Below the pieces are notes generated by a model that saw only the letters and a program-made list of their open reading frames with translations, was not told where the DNA came from and searched no databases. The position numbers and the translations under genes are program-made. Positions 1-6,113 of a DNA stretch of 10,000 bases are shown here, in pieces (the stretch's first letter is position 1; each line of letters begins with the position of its first letter). Source of the DNA: Gammaproteobacteria bacterium (GTDB lineage Bacteria; Pseudomonadota; Gammaproteobacteria; Chromatiales; Chromatiaceae); assembly GCA_030594925.1 (NCBI GenBank), contig JAUVEG010000029.1:1-10000 (forward strand), written 5' to 3'.

Positions 1-196
1 CGGATTTGAGCATCAGTTCGATGTTGTAGAATCCCTGCGGCACCTTCTGCCCGCTTTTTGCGCAAGTAACCGCATCGGCCATCAAGAACAGGGTGACTTT
101 TGCATCTGCTTTAGCCAATGCCTTGGCCATGCGCAAGCCATTATAGCTGCGTTCCGTGCCATAGGGTGGGTCATTCAATATGATGAGCGTATTCAT
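1..196 (-). CDS. DsrE-family protein, N-terminal part (runs off the window)
   Basis: This is the first 65 codons of a leftward gene; the stop lies beyond base 1. The start, MNTLIILNDPPYGTERSYNG, and the later stretch FLMADAV..(C45)AKSGQK.PQGFYN resemble small soluble DsrE/DsrF-like proteins, an alpha/beta fold that includes sulfur-relay and sulfur-carrier proteins. Its ATG shares an ATGA overlap with the stop of the TVP38-like gene, so it is probably the third gene of the unit starting at 1786 and translated by coupling. Cys45 is the only cysteine visible. Whether it carries sulfur cannot be judged, because the region where DsrE proteins usually have their functional cysteine lies outside the window. 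Family assignment is by recognition of the N-terminal pattern. Confidence 0.75.
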   Translation of the reverse strand, partial: MNTLIILNDPPYGTERSYNGLRMAKALAKADAKVTLFLMADAVTCAKSGQKVPQGFYNIELMLKS

Positions 197-936
197 TGCT
201 TCTCTCCTGTTGATTTCGGATTGGTCGGGTTGAGTTGCTCTTTTTCCGCATCGGCATGCCGCCACATTTTGATAATGCGAGGCAGGAAGGCGACTATCGC
301 CAGCAGCGCCAGCGCCAGCAATCCTTTTTGTATCAGCCCTTCGCCGCCAGTAATGGCTTCGCGTCCGGCGTAGCCCAGGTAAGTGTAGGCGGTGGCGCCG
401 GGCAGCATGAAGATGAAACTGGCGATGATGTAATGCGTGAGCCGCAAGCGGGTCAGCCCCAGCGCGTAGTTGAGCAGGTTGAATGGGAACAGCGGCACCA
501 GGCGTACAAAGGCGACAAAGCGCCAACCCTCGCTCTCTACCCCCTGTTTAAGTTGTTTCAGGCGTCCGCCGGCTTTTCGCTCCACCCAGTCAGATGCCAG
601 ATAGCGCGCAACCAGAAATGCCAGGGTGGCTCCGATGGTCGCGCCGATGAGGTTATAGAGGGTACCGAGAACGGGGCCGAACAGCGCGCCGCCTGCCAAT
701 GTCAGAACTGAACCGGGAAGAAACATCACTGTGCCAACGGCATAGATAAGGATGAATAGCAGCGGCCCGGCAGCGCCTGCTTCATCTATCCACTGAGCGA
801 GCAGCTGCGCATCAAAATGGTCCCGGTAGAGGACGGCCATGGTAATTCCGGCTACGATGAGAGTCAGCAGCAGGATGCGCATTATGCTCTGATGCTTCTG
901 AAAAAACCGATAGGATGGGGTTTCCTTATTTTTCAT
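193..936 (-). CDS. TVP38/TMEM64 family (DedA-like, SNARE-associated) membrane protein
   Basis: A 247-residue integral inner-membrane protein of the TVP38/TMEM64 (VTT-domain) family. Related DedA-type proteins are linked to lipid scrambling and membrane homeostasis, but the substrate here is unknown. Hydrophobic segments are visible near residues 20-37, 58-80, 84-112, 168-190 and 204-220. The family core is the glycine-rich run around 82-111 (GGALFGPVLG...IGAT), followed by FVRLVPLFPFNLLNYALG at 143-160. I chose the ATG at 936 over the upstream ATG at 966 because GGAG sits 7 bases before it and it overlaps the preceding gene by only 11 bp. The ATG at 966 would add ten residues deep inside the upstream gene. 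The C-terminal tail is polar and presumably cytoplasmic. The gene is flanked by overlapping hydroxylase and DsrE-like genes, so co-transcription is very likely. Confidence 0.9.
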   Translation of the reverse strand: MKNKETPSYRFFQKHQSIMRILLLTLIVAGITMAVLYRDHFDAQLLAQWIDEAGAAGPLLFILIYAVGTVMFLPGSVLTLAGGALFGPVLGTLYNLIGATIGATLAFLVARYLASDWVERKAGGRLKQLKQGVESEGWRFVAFVRLVPLFPFNLLNYALGLTRLRLTHYIIASFIFMLPGATAYTYLGYAGREAITGGEGLIQKGLLALALLAIVAFLPRIIKMWRHADAEKEQLNPTNPKSTGEKQ

Positions 937-1786
937 CGTTGCTCCATTCACGACGATTGATCGCATAGCCGGTGATCTTGCCTTTGAACGGCAGCAGCAG
1001 AATTCCGGAGAGCCAGCTTATCTGTCTGGGATCATGGTAGTTATGAATGCCGATGGTCATCTCCTCGTGCCCCCCCCTGGGTTGATCGCGATAGGTGCCG
1101 AAGAGCCGGTCCCACCAGGGAAGATTGAAACCAAAGTTGCTGTTGGCTTCATCATCTTCAACGGAGTGGTGCACCCGGTGCATGTCTGGTGTGACCACCA
1201 GCAGGCGTAGTATCCGGTCTATTGTGAAAGGCAGCTTTACGTTACCGTGATTGAACATGGCGGTGGCATTCAACAGCACTTCAAATATCACCACAGCAAT
1301 GAGTGGCGGCCCCAGCAGCAGGATGGTGGCGAACTTGATCAACATCGAAAGGATGATTTCCAGGGGATGAAAGCGGGCGCCAGTGGTCACGTCATAGTCC
1401 GGGTCGGCATGATGCACACGGTGCAGCCGCCACAGCAGGGGAACAGCGTGGACCATGACATGCTGCAGGTAGATGACGCCATCCATGATAATCACAGAGA
1501 CAATCACTGCAAGCACAAATGGAGGCTGGGTATAGTTGAATAATCCCCACCCCTGTTCCCGGGCAAACAGCGCCACTCCCACTGCAGCGGCTGGAAACAG
1601 CAGTCTCAGCACAAGCGTATTGAGAAAAACCAGCCCCAGGTTGTTGATCCAGCGCATGCTCTTTGATGTGGTCAGGATCCTGCGCGGGGAGAGCATCTCC
1701 CACACGGCCATGACGGCAAAGATGCCGATAAAGAAACTCAAGCGGATGGGTGCTTCATTGCCGAGAATCCAGTCGTTCCAGTTCAT
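926..1786 (-). CDS. Fatty acid hydroxylase / sterol desaturase superfamily membrane protein
   Basis: A 286-residue membrane-bound di-iron oxygenase of the fatty acid hydroxylase superfamily (PF04116-type). These enzymes hydroxylate or desaturate lipid substrates; the substrate here is not predictable. The histidine clusters expected to bind the two irons are all present: H109-x3-H113, H122-xx-H125-H126 (HRVHH), H140, H180 in NHGN, and H203-xx-H206-H207 (a second HRVHH). Membrane segments lie near residues 15-30, 52-75, 88-108 and 145-175. The C-terminal part (NLPWWDRLFGTYRD, about 221-234) is typical of bacterial members. Length is normal. The ATG at 1786 has AGAGGA/CAGG upstream. It is the first gene of the leftward unit, and its promoter must lie in the 86-bp gap it shares with the divergent ArsR-rhodanese regulator, so it is a plausible target of that regulator. 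Confidence 0.9.
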   Translation of the reverse strand: MNWNDWILGNEAPIRLSFFIGIFAVMAVWEMLSPRRILTTSKSMRWINNLGLVFLNTLVLRLLFPAAAVGVALFAREQGWGLFNYTQPPFVLAVIVSVIIMDGVIYLQHVMVHAVPLLWRLHRVHHADPDYDVTTGARFHPLEIILSMLIKFATILLLGPPLIAVVIFEVLLNATAMFNHGNVKLPFTIDRILRLLVVTPDMHRVHHSVEDDEANSNFGFNLPWWDRLFGTYRDQPRGGHEEMTIGIHNYHDPRQISWLSGILLLPFKGKITGYAINRREWSNDEK

Positions 1787-1826
1787 ACCTGATTTCCTCT
1801 GCTATAATCATTACAGATTTAATAAG

Positions 1827-1844
1827 TTCAATAGATCTATTGAA
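1827..1844. promoter_or_regulatory. 18-bp perfect palindrome, probable operator of the ArsR-rhodanese regulator
   Basis: TTCAATAGATCTATTGAA is a perfect 18-bp inverted repeat in the AT-rich gap between the divergent hydroxylase and ArsR-rhodanese genes. ArsR regulators bind such dyads as dimers, usually over a promoter. It ends 28 bp before the regulator's ATG and 40 bp before the hydroxylase ATG, so one site could control both directions. A TATAAT lies at 1803-1808 and a TTGAAC-like hexamer (minus strand, 1826-1831) overlaps one arm, but I see no unambiguous -35/-10 pair for either gene. The palindrome is seen directly; operator function is inferred. Confidence 0.6.
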
Positions 1845-1872
1845 TAATTGAAGTATAGCCGGACCCATCGAT

Positions 1873-2535
1873 ATGTCAACGCAGAATTTCAAGCACGACC
1901 TCTTCGCTCAGTTTGCACGTGTCGCCAAGGCGATGAGCAGTGGCTACCGGCTGGAGCTTCTGGAGTTTCTGGACCAGGGTGAACGCAGCGTCGATGCCCT
2001 GGCGCAGGTCTCGGGCCTCACTGTGGCCAATACCTCCCAGCATCTGCAACAGCTCAGGCAGGCAGGCCTGGTTGCCAACCGCAAGGAGGGCCACAAGGTG
2101 TTTTATCGTTTGAGCGGCGAGGATGTTTCGGCCCTGCTCGGCTCTCTCAGAGGAGTGGCTGAGCGACGCCTGGCTGAGGTGGACCGTCTTGTCGATGACT
2201 ACCTCAAAGTGAAAGACAATCTTGAACCGGTGCCTGCAGCGCAACTGCTGGAGAGGGTGCGGGATGGTTTGGTAACGGTTCTGGATGTGCGCCCGCCGGA
2301 GGAGTATGCAGCAGGGCATCTGCCCGGCGCCATCAACATCCCTCTGGCGGAGTTGGAGAAGCATCTGCATGAGCTCGATCCCTCCCGGGAGATTGTCGCT
2401 TACTGCCGTGGTCCGCACTGTGTGCTGGCCTTCGATGCCGTTTCCCGATTGCGCGACAAGGGGATGACAGCCAGCCGCCTGGATGGCGGACTTCCAGAGT
2501 GGCGGTTGGAGGGGTTGCCTGTTGAGGCTTCTTGA
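1873..2535 (+). CDS. ArsR-family transcriptional regulator fused to a rhodanese domain
   Basis: A 220-residue two-domain cytoplasmic protein. Residues about 10-110 form an ArsR/SmtB winged helix: RLELLEFL, a recognition-helix region VANTSQHLQQLRQAGLV at 51-67, and the wing RKEGHKVFYRL at 70-80. Residues about 120-216 form a rhodanese domain: VLDVRPPEEYAAGHLPGAINIP at 136-157, the active loop C178-R-G-P-H-C183 and a closing LDGGLPEW. The only two cysteines are C178 and C183, both in the rhodanese loop. Signalling by a sulfane-sulfur modification of the rhodanese is therefore the natural hypothesis, because the metal or thiol-switch cysteines of many ArsR proteins are absent. The start at 1873 has only a weak GGA upstream. 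The gene probably represses the divergent lipid-oxygenase/TVP38/DsrE unit and itself through the palindrome between them. Confidence 0.92.
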   Translation: MSTQNFKHDLFAQFARVAKAMSSGYRLELLEFLDQGERSVDALAQVSGLTVANTSQHLQQLRQAGLVANRKEGHKVFYRLSGEDVSALLGSLRGVAERRLAEVDRLVDDYLKVKDNLEPVPAAQLLERVRDGLVTVLDVRPPEEYAAGHLPGAINIPLAELEKHLHELDPSREIVAYCRGPHCVLAFDAVSRLRDKGMTASRLDGGLPEWRLEGLPVEAS

Positions 2536-2575
2536 ACAGGAGAAGATTGAATATAATACCTGTGCTCACTTTTTT
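2536..2575 (+). terminator. Weak rho-independent terminator candidate after the ArsR-rhodanese gene
   Basis: Directly after the stop, ACAGG (2536-2540) can pair with CCTGT (2559-2563), and a run of six T follows at 2570-2575. The stem is short, the loop is about 18 nt and six bases separate stem from T-run, so this is a weak candidate only. Confidence 0.25.
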
Positions 2576-2700
2576 GGATAATCCCTTGGCGGAGTAGCAA
2601 AATTGATATGAAAGAGATCAAAGTCTGGGAGTAACTATTCAGCATATTGCCAATTGTGCTAATAAGTCGCTGCTGTTGGGTGTGTCTAAAGGAAACGTTT

Positions 2701-2766
2701 GAGGCATGGATGCCGAAGCGAGCCTACAGGGATGTATTTACGGCGTTTTCCGGTAGATACGCCCTG
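2701..2766. repeat. Hairpin-forming intergenic element, possible dispersed repeat
   Basis: Two adjacent inverted repeats lie in the 454-bp non-coding stretch 2536-2989. The first is GGCAT-GG-ATGCC at 2703-2714. The second is a longer hairpin in which CAGGG..GTAT (2727-2737) pairs with ATAC.CCCTG (2757-2766), with further partial pairing ACGG/CCGGT inside. A further CGCTTCG near 2811-2818 complements CGAAGCG near 2714-2720. The phrase around CCTACAGGGATGTA resembles intergenic repeats I associate with gammaproteobacterial genomes, but copy number cannot be judged from one window. I see no credible gene, tRNA or other RNA in the rest of this stretch. Confidence 0.4.
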
Positions 2767-2948
2767 CAGCAGCGACATTCCCGCGTGTGCTGAATTGTTG
2801 CGATGTTTTCCGCTTCGAAATATTTTGAGGGGGAGCCGCTGGATAAGGCGGAGGAATAAACGTTAGCCATCTCTTTGCTGCGAGTATGGCGGCGCGGTTT
2901 CCTGGAGGCAGAGCCTATCATTTTGAGGTTATGATATTTCCAGGAGAG

Positions 2949-2954
2949 TATAAT
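2949..2954 (+). promoter_or_regulatory. Possible -10 box for the YceI-family gene
   Basis: A perfect TATAAT lies 35 bp before the ATG at 2990. The best upstream hexamer, TTGAGG at 2923-2928, is 20 bp away, which is longer than ideal, so the promoter is tentative. An AGGGG at 2979-2983, six bases before the ATG, is a convincing ribosome binding site and supports the start. Confidence 0.3.
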
Positions 2955-2989
2955 CAATATGTCCAGATACTTTATGTCAGGGGTTTTAC

Positions 2990-3685
2990 ATGAATACTGG
3001 AAACTCTATCGGACGATTGTTACTTGCAGTTCTGCTGCTGAACTGCGGGTTTGCAAAGGTTGCAGTCGCAGATCGGTTTTGCACTCCCTTTCTTAACGGC
3101 AAGGTCGAGCAATCTGTGCTTGATTCTATGCTCCGTGCAGCAAAAAAAGGCTACTTATATCGCGTTCAATCTGCAACTTCCGTGGTGAAATTCTGTATTG
3201 ACAGCAAGCTCAGTCATGTAGAGGGGCGATTCAAGAAGTTCGAGGGTGGTATTGCTATGCAGTCTGGAGCTGAGAACCGTGGCCAGGCGCTGCTCTCTAT
3301 TGATGTCGATAGTGTATCAACCCCAAATCCACTGATTGAAAAAGTGATTAAAAGTGGAACCTTTATTGATGTTGAACGCTATCCGGATATTCTATTTGTC
3401 AGTAGCGGATTTGAATGGTTGGCCGGAACTGCGGGCATTGTAAAAGGGAATCTTACTCTTCATGGCATCACCAGAGCTGTCACGTTCAATGTGAAGTTGA
3501 GTGATGTCAAGGGAAGCAAGATTGGCAATAGCGATACCATCCTGATCAAAATGACCGTCCCCATCAGTCGTGCAGATTTCGGCATGAAAAAAAGGAAATT
3601 TCTGGTCAGTGATTCAGTCAAGCTGTGTATGAGTGTCGAGGCGAAAAGAACAAGCCTTTCGTGCATGCAGTGTCATAACGATTAG
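2990..3685 (+). CDS. Exported YceI-family protein with a C-terminal CXXCH haem-type motif
   Basis: A 231-residue protein with a signal peptide (hydrophobic residues 8-22, probable cleavage after AVA at residue 27), hence periplasmic. Residues about 55-218 look like a YceI domain, a lipocalin-like barrel that in characterised members binds polyisoprenoids or quinone-like lipids. Recognisable parts are YRVQSATSVVKF at 58-68, TFIDVERYPDILF at 124-136, GNLTLHGITRAVTF at 153-166 and ISRADFGM at 192-199. The odd feature is the last seven residues, C225-M-Q-C228-H-N-D, a CXXCH motif of c-type cytochromes at the very C-terminus. Other cysteines are C31, C69 and C213; the last two lie in the barrel and could pair. 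The gene stands alone, converging on hipA, and looks more AT-rich than its neighbours by eye. YceI assignment is strong; haem binding is inferred. Confidence 0.88.
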   Translation: MNTGNSIGRLLLAVLLLNCGFAKVAVADRFCTPFLNGKVEQSVLDSMLRAAKKGYLYRVQSATSVVKFCIDSKLSHVEGRFKKFEGGIAMQSGAENRGQALLSIDVDSVSTPNPLIEKVIKSGTFIDVERYPDILFVSSGFEWLAGTAGIVKGNLTLHGITRAVTFNVKLSDVKGSKIGNSDTILIKMTVPISRADFGMKKRKFLVSDSVKLCMSVEAKRTSLSCMQCHND

Positions 3686-3750
3686 GTTTTAGGTTATTAA
3701 GTGTGCAGGGTTCAAATGAAGCGCGGGGTTATTGAGATGTCAATTTCGGG

Positions 3751-5055
3751 TCAGCGGATTTCCAATCTGAATGTGCTCTGAATCTTCTTGCGCCACGAGG
3801 CCGGCACACCGGATTCATTGGCATAATCCCGCCAGCGCGACACCACTTGCTGTACTTCCCTGACAATCTTCCCGGCTCGCCCGCGTTTCATCGAGGCGGT
3901 TTTTGCGCATGCTTTGAAATCATCGATGGTGAACTCTTCGCGTTTACCGTTCATGCTCATCTGGTGGCTGGCTGTCCATGCGCCAGAAGGATTGTAGCTG
4001 TATGTCATGTCAAACGCTGGTGAAAGCGACCATGTTCCGGATTTATCCATCAAAAAAGCGATGTTCTTGACGTGGTCATCCTGATTGCGGGCGACGATGT
4101 TGAACGCCATGCGGCGGAATTGTTCCTCGATGACGCGCATGGGTAATCCCAACTGTCGAATCACCAGCAGCGCCTGTTCATAGGAGTAGGCGCCTGCCAT
4201 ATTGAAATCATAGTGCGCCAGCGCGCACAGCGACTGCATGTGTAGTTTTCGACCGTCAGCGAGTCGGTCGAAACGACGGGTCATAAAATGGCGTCTGCCG
4301 TTTTCATCCAGCAGTCGGCATTCGCTGATATCGATGCCGCACGCCTTTGCCATTTTGTAGTAGGCATATTCAATCACTCCATAACCTTGTGGATCCTCCA
4401 TCTCCTTGTCCCGGTTTCCTGTGACGCCGTCAAACTTAAGCAGCCACTGTTCAAAACCCTCTGCTGCCGGAACCTGACCGGAGCGCACCTCGTTGGTCGA
4501 GGGGTTCCAGGCGATCACGGCCTTGGCGCGTGCACCGCCGGCCGAGGTGCCTACCCGCAGGATGTCTGTCAGCGCCTGCTCTCTGCTCTCGTCGGCAAGG
4601 GAGCTCAATAGATGATGACGCTGGCTGAGAATTTCCGAGGCGAGTTCAACCAGCTTGCCGATCTCTATCCGCTTTTCCTGCCGGGCTTTCGGGCCAATCA
4701 CAGGCGCAAATTCCAGAGCGCCCATACCCCGTGCGCCGGTATAACAGAGTCGTTCAACAGCATTGAATGAGTTTGCCTGTCGCCCCTGGGTGGCCAGCCA
4801 GAGATCGATCAGTGCATTGCCGAATTTGTCCGGGAGCGAGTCGGCCAGCAGGCCGGGTAGTCCGTAAAAGGTCTTTCTGGATAGTTCGGGAAAGCTGTAG
4901 ACACGCCTGGAAAGCGGCATCCTGAGCGGCGAAATCTCGATGCCGCTGGAGGCAAATGCCGGGTCGTATTCGAAGCTGGCTGTATCGCTGTTTTTTTCCA
5001 GCATGACTGCGCCGATGGTGCGGCCCCACAACTTCACCTCGGCAAGAGTCGTCAT
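3751..5055 (-). CDS. hipA: HipA-family toxin, serine/threonine kinase
   Basis: A 434-residue HipA-family kinase. E. coli HipA phosphorylates glutamyl-tRNA synthetase and causes growth arrest; the target here is unknown. The N-terminal HipA domain spans about residues 4-120 (GLPGLLADSLPDKFGN at 65-80). The kinase core shows the glycine-rich loop GTSAGGARAK at 169-178, where S171 lines up with the autophosphorylated Ser150 of E. coli HipA. It also shows the ATP-binding lysine in LLKFD (K207), FMTRRFDR at 257-264, the catalytic segment RNQDDHVKN at 323-331 and the metal-binding LSPAFDM at 345-350 (D349). Nothing essential is missing, so the toxin appears intact. Its ATG overlaps the hipB stop by four bases (ATGA), the usual antitoxin-first order with coupled translation. 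It ends 65 bp from the convergent YceI gene, with no clear terminator between. Confidence 0.93.
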   Translation of the reverse strand: MTTLAEVKLWGRTIGAVMLEKNSDTASFEYDPAFASSGIEISPLRMPLSRRVYSFPELSRKTFYGLPGLLADSLPDKFGNALIDLWLATQGRQANSFNAVERLCYTGARGMGALEFAPVIGPKARQEKRIEIGKLVELASEILSQRHHLLSSLADESREQALTDILRVGTSAGGARAKAVIAWNPSTNEVRSGQVPAAEGFEQWLLKFDGVTGNRDKEMEDPQGYGVIEYAYYKMAKACGIDISECRLLDENGRRHFMTRRFDRLADGRKLHMQSLCALAHYDFNMAGAYSYEQALLVIRQLGLPMRVIEEQFRRMAFNIVARNQDDHVKNIAFLMDKSGTWSLSPAFDMTYSYNPSGAWTASHQMSMNGKREEFTIDDFKACAKTASMKRGRAGKIVREVQQVVSRWRDYANESGVPASWRKKIQSTFRLEIR

Positions 5056-5411
5056 GTATTCTCATCCCATGACCATGGTTCCCCGGGACTCTCTGAAACC
5101 CGGCCCGATGAGGCGCGCTGGCGTTGCTTCCCCTTTCGCTTAAGCATATCCATTGGTCTTGCTTCCGCCTCCGGGAGCATGCGCTCTACTCCCGGCAGAA
5201 GATCCAGTACCCTGAAAAGACGTATCATGCTCGACATCTGCGCCGAGGCGCCAGCCTCGATGCGCTCGACTGTGCGCTTGGCGATACCAGCCTGCCCGGC
5301 TAATTTCGCCTGGGTGAGTTGAAGCTCCAGGCGACGACGCGACACCCGCTTGCCGATTTCGGCAAGGATGGCATCGTCTGTGAGAAGGCTTGATATCTTC
5401 ATAATCGTCAT
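5052..5411 (-). CDS. hipB: HipB-family antitoxin, XRE-type DNA-binding protein
   Basis: A 119-residue protein with an XRE/Cro helix-turn-helix at about residues 15-75 (GKRVSRRRLELQLTQAKLAG, then the recognition helix around AKRTVERIEAG at 44-54). It is the cognate antitoxin and autorepressor of the downstream, overlapping hipA. After the HTH comes a basic patch (KRKGKQRQR, 91-99) and a tail ending PWSWDENT, longer than in the 88-residue E. coli HipB. The tail is probably flexible and may touch HipA. Two ATGs are possible, at 5411 and 5402, with no strong Shine-Dalgarno before either, and the upstream one was kept. A sigma-70 promoter and operator-like repeats sit just upstream. Start choice is uncertain by three residues. 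Confidence 0.92.
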   Translation of the reverse strand: MTIMKISSLLTDDAILAEIGKRVSRRRLELQLTQAKLAGQAGIAKRTVERIEAGASAQMSSMIRLFRVLDLLPGVERMLPEAEARPMDMLKRKGKQRQRASSGRVSESPGEPWSWDENT

Positions 5412-5420
5412 CTTTGTCGA
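5405..5420. promoter_or_regulatory. Third HipB operator-like site overlapping the hipB start codon
   Basis: Read on the minus strand, TCGACAAAGATGACGA has the TCG-N10-CGA arms of the two upstream operator candidates and matches the 5531-5546 copy at 12 of 16 positions. It covers the hipB start codon (5409-5411). It is weaker than the other two, because its dyad barely extends beyond the TCG/CGA arms. Confidence 0.35.
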
Positions 5421-5440
5421 ATTACATCAAATATTCTTTC

Positions 5441-5452
5441 TATATCGATATA
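5441..5452. promoter_or_regulatory. 12-bp AT-rich palindrome at the hipBA transcription start
   Basis: TATATCGATATA is a perfect palindrome just downstream of the hipBA -10 box, at about +2 to +13 of the predicted transcript. It could be part of the repressor binding region or a chance AT-rich dyad. It does not share the TCG-N10-CGA pattern of the other sites. Confidence 0.3.
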
Positions 5453-5460
5453 TGTGACGA

Positions 5461-5489
5461 CTTATAGCAGACCATTCTGAATTTGTCAA
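5461..5489 (-). promoter_or_regulatory. Sigma-70 promoter of hipBA
   Basis: On the minus strand a perfect -35 TTGACA (5484-5489) is followed after exactly 17 bp by TATAAG (5461-5466), five of six matches to the consensus. TGC just before the -10 gives an extended -10. The predicted start is near 5454, leaving a leader of about 43 bases before hipB. Such a strong promoter with adjacent operators fits an autoregulated toxin-antitoxin operon. Confidence 0.8.
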
Positions 5490-5490
5490 A

Positions 5491-5506
5491 TCGCTATTAA
5501 TGGCGA
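5491..5506. promoter_or_regulatory. HipB operator candidate 1, next to the -35 box
   Basis: TCGCTATTAATGGCGA is a nearly perfect dyad (TCGC-N8-GCGA, only one mismatched pair in 16 bp) lying one base upstream of the -35 hexamer. The N8 spacing is the same as in the E. coli hip operators (TATCC-N8-GGATA), though the arm sequence differs. A related copy lies 40 bp upstream. Confidence 0.6.
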
Positions 5507-5527
5507 GTTAATGCTAAAAATGACTAT

Positions 5528-5549
5528 AATTCGCTAATAATGACGAATT
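5528..5549. promoter_or_regulatory. HipB operator candidate 2
   Basis: AATTCG-N10-CGAATT is a 22-bp dyad with perfect 6-bp arms. The 19 bases at 5531-5549 match those at 5491-5509 in 16 positions, in the same orientation and exactly 40 bp apart, close to four helical turns. This fits two dimers binding on the same face of the DNA. Confidence 0.55.
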
Positions 5550-5567
5550 TTCAGGAGTTGATGTGGG

Positions 5568-6062
5568 TCACTCATAGTCGATCTTTGTAATACAGCAGCG
5601 CGTTATACCTGCGGGGGTGCGGACGTTCACTTCATCATCCAGGTGGCGTTTCAGCAACGCTTTAGCCATGGGCGAATCCATGCTGATGTAGTCTCGCTGC
5701 TGATCAAATTCGTCCGGCCCGACGATGCGGTAGCGATTCTCTGCGCCTGTCTCATCCTCCAGGGTCACCCAGGCTCCGAAAAATACCTGCTTCTTAAGAT
5801 CGGGTTTATTGCCGGCAACGAGTAGTATCGGCAGGCGATGCTGCAGATAGTGGATGCGTCTGTCAATGCCGCGAAGCTCTTTTTTACGATAGATATATTC
5901 GGCATTCTCGGAGCGGTCTCCTTCGGCAGCGGCAGCAGAGAGGGCCTTGACAACATCGCGGCGGCGCTTCCACAGCGCTTTCTCTTCAGCCTGGAGGCGT
6001 TCAAATCCCTCAGCGGTGATGTAAGGTGATTTAGGTGCGGCAGGTGGTCTGTATCGTGCCAT
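5568..6062 (-). CDS. greB: Transcription elongation factor GreB
   Basis: A 164-residue Gre factor. It enters the secondary channel of RNA polymerase and stimulates transcript cleavage to rescue backtracked complexes. The opening MARYRPPAAPKSPYITAEG is characteristic of GreB rather than GreA. Residues about 14-82 form the antiparallel coiled coil with EGDRSENAEY at its tip (47-56), carrying the two acidic residues D49 and E52 that coordinate the catalytic magnesium. Residues about 88-160 form the FKBP-like C-terminal domain (FFGAWVTLEDE, YRIVGPDEFD, ISMDSPMAKALL). Length is close to E. coli GreB (158). No strong Shine-Dalgarno precedes the ATG (GGGATC lies about 10 bases upstream), but the start fits the family exactly. 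It is co-oriented with hipBA, which has its own promoter 156 bp away, so the adjacency need not be functional. Confidence 0.95.
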   Translation of the reverse strand: MARYRPPAAPKSPYITAEGFERLQAEEKALWKRRRDVVKALSAAAAEGDRSENAEYIYRKKELRGIDRRIHYLQHRLPILLVAGNKPDLKKQVFFGAWVTLEDETGAENRYRIVGPDEFDQQRDYISMDSPMAKALLKRHLDDEVNVRTPAGITRCCITKIDYE

Positions 6063-6113
6063 GAATAGCGAGATCCCGTCTCAGACCGATGTAGCATGAA
6101 AGAGAGTATTTCC

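Noticed and set aside
235..711. 158-codon plus-strand open frame antisense to the TVP38-like gene
   Set aside because: Composition is that of a reversed membrane-protein gene (rich in Q, G, R); the opposite strand carries a complete recognisable family.
2552..2557. TATAAT just after the ArsR-rhodanese gene
   Set aside because: The nearest -35-like hexamer (TTGAAC, 2532-2537) is only 14 bp away and there is no gene directly downstream.
2724..2957. 77-codon leftward open frame in the intergenic stretch before the YceI gene
   Set aside because: It spans the hairpin element, has no family resemblance, and lacks a clear ribosome binding site.
2990..3060. Lipoprotein reading of the YceI N-terminus (LLLNC, C19)
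   Set aside because: Asparagine before the cysteine does not fit a lipobox, and a normal signal-peptidase I site (AVA at 25-27) follows.
4288..4611. 107-codon open frame on the plus strand inside hipA
   Set aside because: Antisense shadow of a strongly supported HipA sequence; no ribosome binding site or family resemblance.
5411..5568. greB considered as a third member of the hipBA operon
   Set aside because: hipBA has its own strong promoter in the 156-bp gap, and greB is a housekeeping gene found in many contexts.
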